38,715 nt of DNA from Nitrososphaerales archaeon (lineage in GTDB: Archaea > Thermoproteota > Nitrososphaeria > Nitrososphaerales > CADDZS01), in assembly GCA_030041355.1 (NCBI GenBank), contig JASHNZ010000098.1, positions 1 to 38,715 of the forward strand, given 5' to 3'. Made by a program: the position numbers and the translations under genes. Below the pieces are notes generated by a model. That model saw only the letters and a list, made by a program, of their open reading frames with translations, did no database searches and was not told the DNA's origin. This document shows positions 32,484-38,715 of the stretch, piece after piece (the first letter of the stretch is position 1; each line of letters starts with the position of its first letter).

Positions 32484-33506
32484 TTAAAAAACGATTAGCT
32501 GCCTCCCGATCACTGAACCTGATTCTAGCCTAGCAAGGCCTTCATTTATCGACTCAAGATGCAGCTTTTGTGATATCACTGGCTCAAGTTTTATCTGGCC
32601 TCGTCTAACCATTTCGATGATCCTAGGATATTCTGCCAGTCTGCTACCAAGCGAGCCAATGACAGACATTTCTCGAAACATTACCCGATTAACTCGGAAG
32701 TCCCAATTCTCTTCACAGTATCCCACAGAAACGAGCGTTCCTCCCTGCTTTACTGAGCTGAAAGCCATGTCAAGCACGGCGGGTTTGCCTACGACTTCAA
32801 ATGCTATGTCCACTCCGCCGCCTCCAGTTAACTTTCGAATGTTCTTTGTGAGATCCGGGTCTTTGGAGTTGAGTGCAAATGTTGCTCCCAGTTTCTTTGC
32901 GAGATCTAGTTTCCTATCTTCAATATCAACAGCGATTACTGTTGCTCCTAGTGCGACAGCGCTCTGTACAGCATTTATCCCTACTCCGCCGCAACCAAAT
33001 ATCGCTACCCAATCACCTGCACGAACACCTCCACGATTCTTAACAGCGTGAAAGGGAGTTGAGACAGCATCAGAGATGATCGCACTTTCCTCAAGAGGAA
33101 GCTCTTTTGGCAGCTTGAACAGCATCTTGGAAGGAACTTTCAGGTACTCTGCAAAGCCACCATCAATATGGTTTCCAACCATATTCATATTCTCGCAAAT
33201 ATTGTCCCGTCCCTGCCTGCAGTTGGCGCAAGTACCGCACGAGAGAACAGCAGGAACAAGAATTCTATCGCCTTTAGCAAAGCCGTCAACATCGCCGGAG
33301 GTCTCCTCGATCGTTCCGGAGATTTCGTGTCCCAAGATCATTGGGGGTTTCTTGAAAGTAGGTGTGCCGTGGAGGTAGTGAAGATCTGTTGCACAAATTC
33401 CACAGGCCGCAGTTCTGACTAGTGCGTCTCCTTCTCCGATCTTTGGAATATTGACATCTTCGATAGTCAAATCAAGCTTGGGGCCGTGGAATATCGCTGC
33501 CTTCAA
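32484..33506 (-). CDS. had: Zinc-dependent dehydrogenase, 6-hydroxycyclohex-1-ene-1-carbonyl-CoA dehydrogenase (Had)-like
   Basis: A medium-chain alcohol dehydrogenase of about 340 residues from the TTG at 33506 (reading MKAAIFHGPKL). An opening at 33581 would overlap the oah-like gene by 65 nt with unrelated residues. The catalytic zinc cysteine lies in ACGICATDLHYLHG with GHEISG, the structural zinc cysteines in CGTCANCRQGRDNIC, and the NAD fold in FGCGGVGINAVQ with VIAVDIEDRKL (acidic, favouring NAD). Had oxidises the ring hydroxyl to 6-oxocyclohex-1-ene-1-carbonyl-CoA in Thauera-type pathways. General alcohol dehydrogenase relatives look similar; position between Oah and Dch genes is the main support. 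Confidence 0.78.
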   Translation of the reverse strand: MKAAIFHGPKLDLTIEDVNIPKIGEGDALVRTAACGICATDLHYLHGTPTFKKPPMILGHEISGTIEETSGDVDGFAKGDRILVPAVLSCGTCANCRQGRDNICENMNMVGNHIDGGFAEYLKVPSKMLFKLPKELPLEESAIISDAVSTPFHAVKNRGGVRAGDWVAIFGCGGVGINAVQSAVALGATVIAVDIEDRKLDLAKKLGATFALNSKDPDLTKNIRKLTGGGGVDIAFEVVGKPAVLDMAFSSVKQGGTLVSVGYCEENWDFRVNRVMFREMSVIGSLGSRLAEYPRIIEMVRRGQIKLEPVISQKLHLESINEGLARLESGSVIGRQLIVF

Positions 33507-33516
33507 TGCTCTCTCT

Positions 33517-34467
33517 TTACCCCAACTTTGCTCCGCAGCTAAGGCAATGCTTGGACCCAAGAGGAAGATAGAGCGTTCCACATGAAGAACATTTTAGACT
33601 GTTAGGTCCGTGGGGATAGCGCGGATCAATCCCACGCCCTATAGCGTTTCTGATCTCTCTATACTTTCTTGGTCTCTTTTCCATGAACGCTGCCAACCCC
33701 TCAGTTGGCTCTATGGAACCAAGATTTAGGGCGAAGAATTCCTTTGCATGCTCCCACGTCGTCTTCCAGACAAGATCTCGCCACCAGTTCACGTGAACCT
33801 TGAAATAATGCAAACTGGTCGGCGAAAGGTCTAGCATCTTATCGATGAGCTGTTTCACTTTCGAGTCAAGCTCCGAGGAGGGAACGACTTCATTTACGAT
33901 TCCCCATTCAAGAGCCTTCTTCGCGTCTATCTCGCTGCTTAGCATTACTAGTTCACAAGTCCGTTTGATGCCTATGTGTAACGGGAGCCACTGGGAAAGG
34001 CCCCCAATTGAGGTCATCCCAACACGAGGTCCCGGAGAAAGAAAACGAGCCTTCTCAGCGGCAACCGCCAGATCCGAGGCTGCAACAAATTCCAACCCTC
34101 CTCCAGCTACAATTCCGTTAATTCTGCAGATTACTGGTTTCCCGCAGTGAAGTATGGAGTCAAGAAATCTCCCGTAGATCTCGCCCCACTTCCACCAATC
34201 ATTGGGTTTCCGACCGTATGTTGTTGCATATTCGTCAACATTCCCTCCTGTGCAGAACGCTTTCTCTCCGCTACCTGTTAGGACAATAAATTGAATATCA
34301 TCATTCCACATTGCATCGTCAAATGCATCAATAAGTTCCTTCAACGTGTTGAGGACATACGAATTGTAGTCATTTTCTCTATGGAAGGAAATGAGAGCAG
34401 TGTGGTCATACCACTCTTTCTCGTATTGTATATCCCTGTACTTTCCTTGAGACAGTTTCGCATTCAC
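33517..34467 (-). CDS. oah: 6-Oxocyclohex-1-ene-1-carbonyl-CoA hydrolase (Oah)-like crotonase with C-terminal zinc ribbon
   Basis: A 316-residue crotonase. AFCTGGNVDEYATTYGRKP, HCGKPVICRINGIVAGGGLEF and PGPRVGMTSIGGLSQWLP closely follow the Oah/BamA pattern (FCTGGN..EYA, KPVICRVNG, IGG...LP). It opens the ring by hydrolytic C-C cleavage to a 3-hydroxypimelyl-CoA. It is shorter than the usual 377 residues. An extra C-terminal element, C293-x2-C296-x11-C308-x2-C311 (KCSSCGTLYLPLGSKHCLSC), is a rubredoxin-type zinc ribbon not expected in Oah. Such ribbons are known from acyl-CoA-binding DUF35 proteins. A naphthoate-synthase-like activity is an alternative. Confidence 0.78.
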   Translation of the reverse strand: MNAKLSQGKYRDIQYEKEWYDHTALISFHRENDYNSYVLNTLKELIDAFDDAMWNDDIQFIVLTGSGEKAFCTGGNVDEYATTYGRKPNDWWKWGEIYGRFLDSILHCGKPVICRINGIVAGGGLEFVAASDLAVAAEKARFLSPGPRVGMTSIGGLSQWLPLHIGIKRTCELVMLSSEIDAKKALEWGIVNEVVPSSELDSKVKQLIDKMLDLSPTSLHYFKVHVNWWRDLVWKTTWEHAKEFFALNLGSIEPTEGLAAFMEKRPRKYREIRNAIGRGIDPRYPHGPNSLKCSSCGTLYLPLGSKHCLSCGAKLG

Positions 34468-34479
34468 CCTCGATCCAAG

Positions 34480-34605
34480 TCACTGCTTGATTATTACCCT
34501 CTTCCTCTTTACCTTGTACGTAAGCAGGCTACCAAATCTCAAGTAGTTCAATTCAGATTCCAAATCGCACCTAAGCCTAATTTGCAGCCTCCATAACTTG
34601 TGCAC
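34480..34605 (-). CDS. Candidate 41-aa leaderless small protein heading the oah operon
   Basis: A frame from GTG 34603-34605 to TGA 34480-34482 encodes 41 residues: basic and amphipathic, with LESELNYLRFGSLL in the middle and a very basic end (TYKVKRKRVIIKQ). It lies 12 nt before the oah-like ATG. A strong TATA element at 34629-34640 is centred about 29 nt upstream of the GTG, so the transcript would begin almost exactly at this codon. No homologue is recognised. If it is not translated, the region is a 140-nt 5' leader of the oah operon. Confidence 0.4.
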   Translation of the reverse strand: MHKLWRLQIRLRCDLESELNYLRFGSLLTYKVKRKRVIIKQ

Positions 34606-34628
34606 CAGGCCAGTTCCCAATTTGTTAT

Positions 34629-34640
34629 CGATATAAATAC
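34629..34640 (-). promoter_or_regulatory. TATA box of the oah-had-dch operon
   Basis: The - strand reads GTATTTATATCG, inside a 35-nt AT-rich block (34627-34661). It would start transcription near 34605-34610, giving either a leaderless small ORF or a long leader before oah. Confidence 0.55.
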
Positions 34641-34688
34641 AAATATATTATAGAAATAAACATTTGGATTGATAGCCTCAGCTGGTCT

Positions 34689-34703
34689 CGTTCAGCTTGA
34701 ACG
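34689..34703. promoter_or_regulatory. Inverted repeat CGTTCA-GCT-TGAACG between divergent promoters
   Basis: Perfect 6-bp arms with a 3-bp centre, located between the TATA boxes of the oah operon (34629) and the AbrB-PhoU gene (34757). The size and position fit a dimeric regulator operator. The regulator is unknown. Confidence 0.4.
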
Positions 34704-34756
34704 AAAGATTGAACTCTGTGCTCGCTAGAAAAGTTAGAATATTCTCGCGAGCTGAC

Positions 34757-34768
34757 TTATATAAATTA
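34757..34768 (+). promoter_or_regulatory. TATA box of the AbrB-PhoU gene
   Basis: TTATATAAATTA starts 40 nt and ends 29 nt before the ATG at 34797, a near-consensus archaeal TATA element with correct spacing for a short leader. Confidence 0.65.
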
Positions 34769-34776
34769 AAAACCAC

Positions 34777-34796
34777 GGACAATCAAAGAACTGTCC
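34777..34796. promoter_or_regulatory. Inverted repeat GGACA-n10-TGTCC abutting the AbrB-PhoU start codon
   Basis: Perfect 5-bp arms, ten bases apart, fill the space between the expected transcription start (about 34787) and the ATG at 34797. Binding here would block transcription, which would suit autoregulation by the AbrB-domain product. Confidence 0.4.
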
Positions 34797-35834
34797 ATGG
34801 GTAAGACAACACCTTCCAAACCAGGAGTCAGAAACCTCCAAGCCATCAAGGGAGGAAGTTTCACTGTGACATTACCTCGCTGGTGGGTTACTAAGCACGC
34901 AATGTCAAAAGGCGCAAAACTCTTTCTCGTGGAAGATGGGGTTTCGCTGAAACTTGCTCCCATGAGCCTGATCGCCGAAACCAGAAGGGCTACGATTAAC
35001 GTGGAGGATTTCGAGGATGTGCCGTCTCTTCGCTATCCCATTTGGACTTACTACATGCAGGGCGCAGATGAAATTCTTGTAAAGTCGCGAGAAGTCATGT
35101 CGCCAAGCACGAAACAAAGATTGCGAGAGATAAGAATGGATCTCTCCGGCATCGAAATTCTCAGAGAAGACAGTTATTCTATCTTGTTTGGCGTCAATCC
35201 TGGGCAGGAGCAAAGACTGCTCGACGACATGATCAGGGACCTCCAAGCGACTGCACTCTCAATACATAAAGATTCTATTAATGCCCTAGTATCTCGTAAG
35301 CCAGCATTTGCTTCCGAAATAATCACTAGAGAGCCAGAAGTATTAAGGAGTTATAGGGCAATGATAAGGAAGCTCGCTATTTGCAGTGTTAACTCGAAGG
35401 AAGCCTACTCAAGCGGGATAAAGGATAGTAGGGAACTGATAACTTATGGTCTTCTTGCGAGAGATCTCAATAGGACAGTTTACCACTCAATATACATTGC
35501 GCGGCATATAGTCAAGTTTGGTGAGCAGATGGATCAAAACATTCTGCAATTGTTGAGACGAATGTCTGACATTACGTTCGAAATGCAGAAACTCGCCGTA
35601 GAAGCATTTCTCGAAAGGGATTATACGAAAACCATACGTGTGATTAAACTCACGCAAGGAATCAAAAAAATTGATGACACAATAAGTTCGCAGATCTTCA
35701 AGAACACGCGAAACGTGAAGAAGGCCGTCACACAGATGCTGATCGCTAGAGAAATAAGACGAATAGCAGGATACAGCGTGGGGATGGCCGACGCCGCTGC
35801 AAACAGGATATTCTTTCCAAAGGTTGCAATGTAG
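34797..35834 (+). CDS. AbrB-PhoU domain transcriptional regulator
   Basis: A 345-residue protein. Residues 10-55 form a SpoVT/AbrB swapped-hairpin DNA-binding domain (VRNLQAIKGGSFTVTLPRWWV, KGAKLFLVEDGVSLKLAP). From about 120 onward the sequence is all-helical with PhoU-like repeats (LLDDMIRDLQATALSIHKD, LNRTVYHSIYIARHIVKFGE). This architecture is widespread in archaea and often labelled a phosphate-uptake regulator, though no phosphate transporter is nearby. It is divergent from the oah operon with two palindromes in the shared upstream region, so regulation of aromatic genes is a testable alternative. No cofactor site is visible. Confidence 0.85.
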   Translation: MGKTTPSKPGVRNLQAIKGGSFTVTLPRWWVTKHAMSKGAKLFLVEDGVSLKLAPMSLIAETRRATINVEDFEDVPSLRYPIWTYYMQGADEILVKSREVMSPSTKQRLREIRMDLSGIEILREDSYSILFGVNPGQEQRLLDDMIRDLQATALSIHKDSINALVSRKPAFASEIITREPEVLRSYRAMIRKLAICSVNSKEAYSSGIKDSRELITYGLLARDLNRTVYHSIYIARHIVKFGEQMDQNILQLLRRMSDITFEMQKLAVEAFLERDYTKTIRVIKLTQGIKKIDDTISSQIFKNTRNVKKAVTQMLIAREIRRIAGYSVGMADAAANRIFFPKVAM

Positions 35835-35946
35835 CTCGAGCAAAATTCATGCAAAGTGTCTTACGCCAAATCCTAATCTGTCGTTTCACAAATGTGTCTT
35901 CCGAGTAGCATACAACCAGCTTTCCTTTCCTTGCTCAGCCCATGGT

Positions 35947-36810
35947 TCATACGCCTCGCTCGATTCTCTCCATCCCGCTGTAGACATTGAAGCGCTCATC
36001 ACGCAGGAAACCCACCAAGGTTATCCCGTACTCCTCGGCAAGAGAGACAGCAAGATTACTCGGAGCACCTATCGCGGCCATGAATGGAATACCTGCGAGG
36101 GCTGCCTTCTGTACTAATTCGAAGCTCGCTCTTCCGCTGACTAACAAAACAGTGTCGGACGCGGGCAGCTTATTCGATAGCAAGAGCGATCCTACCAACT
36201 TGTCCAACGCGTTATGACGGCCCACATCCTCTCTTGAAATTAACAAATTCTGATTGATGTCGAATAGGCTTGATGCATGCAGTCCACCAGTACGGCCGAA
36301 AATAGTCTGTGAGGACTTCATCTTGGCTGGAAGACTGGACAAATGGCCGAAAGAGAGGGTAAAGGTTCCGATAGGTTTGCTCCTGGATACCGATCTAACC
36401 TGTTCGATGGAGCCTTTCCCACATATTCCGCAGCTTGATGAAGTGTACACATTGCGACTTAGCTTGCTGGGATCAAAACTGATTTGGTCTGAGAGATAGA
36501 CATTGACGATGTTGTACTGCTGTTTTTCCTCCGGGTCAGCGCAATAAGAAATCGTTGTTATATCCCTCTTTGTTTTGACTACGCCTTCAGAGAACAAAAA
36601 ACCGGCGGCAAGCTCGAAATCAGCCCCCGGGGTCCTCATCGTAACCGCGATGCTATTTCGCGTCCAATCATGATTTGCATCATCGTATTGGAGAATTCGA
36701 ATTTCTAGAGGTTCTTCGGTTGCTAGCGTGTCTAGATTATTCCTTACACCCTTTCCAGAAATCTCTGTAACTGACACATCCGCCGTGCTAGTAGCTCGCT
36801 CACCTATCAT
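35947..36810 (-). CDS. fdhD: Molybdenum cofactor sulfurtransferase FdhD
   Basis: About 287 residues from ATG 36810 (a TTG at 36819 is an alternative). FdhD transfers sulfur from a cysteine desulfurase to bis-MGD before insertion into formate dehydrogenase-type enzymes. The persulfide loop SSSCGICGKGS carries the CxxC pair, TMRTPGADFELAAGFLFSEG is the family N-terminal motif, FGRTGGLHAS and REDVGRHNALDKLVG bind the cofactor, and LLVSGRASFELVQKA completes the set. No formate dehydrogenase is in the window, so the PadB-like DMSO-reductase-family enzyme is the visible candidate client. It is convergent with the AbrB-PhoU gene (112-nt gap). Confidence 0.93.
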   Translation of the reverse strand: MIGERATSTADVSVTEISGKGVRNNLDTLATEEPLEIRILQYDDANHDWTRNSIAVTMRTPGADFELAAGFLFSEGVVKTKRDITTISYCADPEEKQQYNIVNVYLSDQISFDPSKLSRNVYTSSSCGICGKGSIEQVRSVSRSKPIGTFTLSFGHLSSLPAKMKSSQTIFGRTGGLHASSLFDINQNLLISREDVGRHNALDKLVGSLLLSNKLPASDTVLLVSGRASFELVQKAALAGIPFMAAIGAPSNLAVSLAEEYGITLVGFLRDERFNVYSGMERIERGV

Positions 36811-36819
36811 TGGATTCAA

Positions 36820-37177
36820 AAACCATCTTTGATGATGTTTGATGTTTTAATCTGGATATGCAACGCCTGCGAAACATATCAACGTAGCGATTCCTGAAAC
36901 TCTACCATCATTAGTAAAAATACTCCATGTGCAATTATTGTCTGACTGATTTGGATAGGAGAATAATGGCGTGATTTTAGCCCGAGCCATGCCACAGCAA
37001 TCGTTTTGTAATGGCATTCTAAACAGGAATCAGTATGCCTTTCTCTAATTCACGAACTTCCGTTACGCACTATTGGAGTTTGTGATTTCAAAGCACCAAT
37101 GGACTGCACTGCAACGCATTTGATTTGCTGACGAGGAATCGACGGATTCCACTTGACCTCGGCAAGAGATTAAGATT
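36820..37177. other. 358-nt intergenic stretch without a supported gene
   Basis: AT-rich near fdhD, with an ATTAAAACAT element about 38 nt upstream of fdhD on the - strand and near-repeated GATGATGTTTGATGTTT around 36830-36846. The rest shows neither a coding frame of note nor a recognisable RNA. Confidence 0.5.
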
Positions 37178-38206
37178 ATGACAAAAGCGTCCAGCTTAGT
37201 GAAAGATTTCACACGGATTGACAGGTCCGGGTTCAACCCGTCGCTCGGAGCAATGGGTGGAATATTTGTTGTGGCTCCGTTGATCTTAGCCGTCGTTATC
37301 CACGAGTTAGCTTTGTTGTTCACGGTCATCGGCGCGCTCCTGATCGTGATGATGGAGGGACAGCCGATTGTACCGTCTGGGCGGATCCTATTGATAGCTT
37401 GTTTTACAGTGGGAGCTGCAATCGGAATCGGAACTATTGCTGCAACGACAGGTGGCAGCCTTTCGCTAATTCTTCTCGCAGTCTCTTTATTCGTGATACT
37501 GTTGGCGCGCGGCAGGCTCAATTGGGCCTCGGTCAGTACGTTCACAGCTATCGCTTTTGCTTTGGGAATTGGTTTACCAGGCGCGTCATTGCAGGAAGCC
37601 GGTCTTAGAGCGATCTTCGCACTTATCGGAGCATTCTGGGGCGTTCTTGGCGTCGAACTTCGGAGATCTGTCATGGAGCGTAGGAAAAGGTCCGTTAAGA
37701 TAGCCGCATCGACGCTCCCAACATCGCAGATGTCTCGGGCCGAGAATCTGAGGAGTGCATTCGTTCTCGCAATTGCGTGCGCGATAGGATTTTCTCTGGG
37801 AACTGTTCTTGGTTTTCCAAAAGATTATTGGGTGATTTTCACAATTATTGTTACTGTTAGGCCCAGTATTAGCTTGACACTGACTTTCACATCATTGATG
37901 GCAGCTGGCACTATCGTAGGCGCAGTGATTGGAGGGGCTACATCTATCTTGATAGGCAATGAGACTTATTTGTTGACGGCGCTACTGCTACTAATCGGAT
38001 TTTTACTTTTTGCATTGCGAGGCGTAAACTTTGGCATCATGCAGGTCTTTGTATCATCATTCATCATAATACTGTTTAACATAGTGTTTCCGGGAGAATG
38101 GTTTCTGGCAGTCTATCGTGTTGCAGATGTCACAATAGGGATAGGGATTTCACTCGCCGTAGTGGGGTTGCTAGGAGTTTTCAAAAAGACCCAAACGTGG
38201 TTATGA
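37178..38206 (+). CDS. FUSC-like integral membrane protein (possible aromatic-acid exporter)
   Basis: A 342-residue protein with two hydrophobic halves of about five helices each (residues 25-150 and 195-335), separated by a basic cytoplasmic loop (ELRRSVMERRKRSVKIAAS). The internal duplication, and the FPKDYWVIFTIIVTVRPS segment in the second half, are hallmarks of the fusaric acid resistance (FUSC)/ArAE superfamily, which includes the p-hydroxybenzoate efflux protein AaeB. Here the two membrane halves are present but the long soluble domains of bacterial members are missing. Export of aromatic acids would suit the neighbourhood, but the substrate is unproven. Confidence 0.7.
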   Translation: MTKASSLVKDFTRIDRSGFNPSLGAMGGIFVVAPLILAVVIHELALLFTVIGALLIVMMEGQPIVPSGRILLIACFTVGAAIGIGTIAATTGGSLSLILLAVSLFVILLARGRLNWASVSTFTAIAFALGIGLPGASLQEAGLRAIFALIGAFWGVLGVELRRSVMERRKRSVKIAASTLPTSQMSRAENLRSAFVLAIACAIGFSLGTVLGFPKDYWVIFTIIVTVRPSISLTLTFTSLMAAGTIVGAVIGGATSILIGNETYLLTALLLLIGFLLFALRGVNFGIMQVFVSSFIIILFNIVFPGEWFLAVYRVADVTIGIGISLAVVGLLGVFKKTQTWL

Positions 38207-38211
38207 TGAAT

Positions 38212-38487
38212 TCAGTGCTCCGACCCAGACGAGCCATGTGTTGAAATGGAGATTCGCAGCAAAAATCTCGAAAAGTCTTTCGTGTCTAGAGTATCACTGA
38301 GCATCTCTCCTAGAAACCTCAGTTCTGCCATTCGTACATGAAGACGATCGTCCACTTCTCCACACAAAGCGAGCTCGAGTTGTAACAAGATTCTCAAAAA
38401 TTCAGAGAGATCGGTCCCTTTTGGTCTGGGCGAATGCGATCTGATTCCAGAAAAAGGCCGAATTGCTACTTCGTACCTCAAAGGCAT
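38212..38487 (-). CDS. Hypothetical small helical protein
   Basis: A 91-residue frame from ATG 38487. The centre is predicted strongly helical and Leu/Glu/Arg-rich (LSEFLRILLQLELALCGEVD, then RMAELRFLGEML). No family is recognised. It is convergent with the FUSC-like gene with a 5-nt gap. No clear TATA box precedes it, so it could be a chance frame. Confidence 0.35.
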   Translation of the reverse strand: MPLRYEVAIRPFSGIRSHSPRPKGTDLSEFLRILLQLELALCGEVDDRLHVRMAELRFLGEMLSDTLDTKDFSRFLLRISISTHGSSGSEH

Positions 38488-38715
38488 GAAAACGCCCTAA
38501 CTCCCGAGAGGTTTTCACCAGTAGCGCATCACACACTAACAATGGCTATTTCTCCCGTTAGCTATGTACTCAACCATTTTTTTTACAACCATGAAACGAG
38601 CATAAACAAGCAATGGCAATATCTGTATATGTAGCTAAGCATGTCGCCGTTTTTTTCTATCATATAAATTAATGAACAATTAGGGCGGGACAATAATATA
38701 CAATGGCAATTTTCT
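38488..38715. other. Right-edge region with AT-rich promoter-like sequence
   Basis: No gene is supported. A TATA-like CATATAAATTAA lies near 38662-38673. The words CAATGGCAAT occur twice (about 38611 and 38702). It may hold the promoter of a gene beyond the window. Confidence 0.4.

Noticed and set aside
35824..36117. 97-aa + strand frame between the AbrB-PhoU and fdhD genes
   Set aside because: Most of it is antisense to the C-terminal part of fdhD and it lacks any coding signature.
1..38715. CRISPR arrays, tRNA/rRNA genes, insertion sequences
   Set aside because: I saw no regularly spaced repeats, no cloverleaf-like tRNA consensus, no rRNA core sequence and no transposase motif on either strand. 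A dedicated scan (for example tRNAscan-SE) would be decisive.

Overview
The window looks like a chromosomal segment of an archaeon. Gene starts are preceded by archaeal TATA boxes (TTTATATA/TATAAATA types) about 25-45 nt upstream. There is a TrpB2-type protein, an AbrB-PhoU regulator, a solute-binding protein with an N-terminal membrane anchor and Ser/Thr-rich linker, and frequent TTG/GTG starts with short or no leaders. I cannot fix the lineage from sequence alone; a mesophilic member of the Thermoproteota or Thermoplasmatota is a guess. I saw no rRNA, tRNA, CRISPR array or transposase.

Region 1 (1-6.5 kb, + strand): a TrpB2-like PLP enzyme followed by a complete branched-chain-amino-acid-type ABC importer (two ATPases, two permeases, one binding protein). 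Region 2 (6.5-12.5 kb): mixed accessory genes: HxlR regulator, FABP-like barrel protein, an uncharacterised protein, an alpha/beta hydrolase, a 33-aa membrane microprotein, an F420/NADP-type dinucleotide-binding protein, a membrane-anchored helical protein, two adjoining gene remnants, and a MaoC-type hydratase.

Region 3 (12.6-34.6 kb, nearly all - strand) is the core: a compact anaerobic aromatic-degradation island. In transcription order it carries (a) a small ORF, a 6-oxocyclohex-1-ene-1-carbonyl-CoA hydrolase (Oah)-like protein with an added zinc ribbon, a Had-like zinc dehydrogenase, a dienoyl-CoA hydratase (Dch)-like protein, a four-cluster ferredoxin subunit and a DmsC/NrfD-like membrane subunit; (b) a three-gene 2-oxoacid:ferredoxin oxidoreductase; (c) the four subunits of a class I (ATP-dependent) benzoyl-CoA reductase, a DMSO-reductase-family molybdoenzyme resembling phenylacetyl-CoA:acceptor oxidoreductase PadB, a 4-hydroxybenzoyl-CoA reductase (HcrC-HcrA fusion plus HcrB), and MoeA and MobB, with MobA facing them tail to tail.

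A coherent reading: phenylacetyl-CoA is oxidised to phenylglyoxylate by a PadBCD-like membrane enzyme. The ferredoxin oxidoreductase converts phenylglyoxylate to benzoyl-CoA and reduces ferredoxin. 4-Hydroxybenzoyl-CoA is dehydroxylated by Hcr. Both routes meet at benzoyl-CoA, which the reductase dearomatises with ferredoxin electrons and ATP. Dch, Had and Oah then hydrate, oxidise and open the ring. MoeA, MobA, MobB and, further on, FdhD supply and sulfurate the molybdenum cofactor. No CoA ligase is seen in the window.

Region 4 (34.6-38.7 kb): an AbrB-PhoU regulator with a palindrome between its TATA box and start codon, FdhD, and a FUSC-like membrane protein (the superfamily that includes aromatic-acid exporters).
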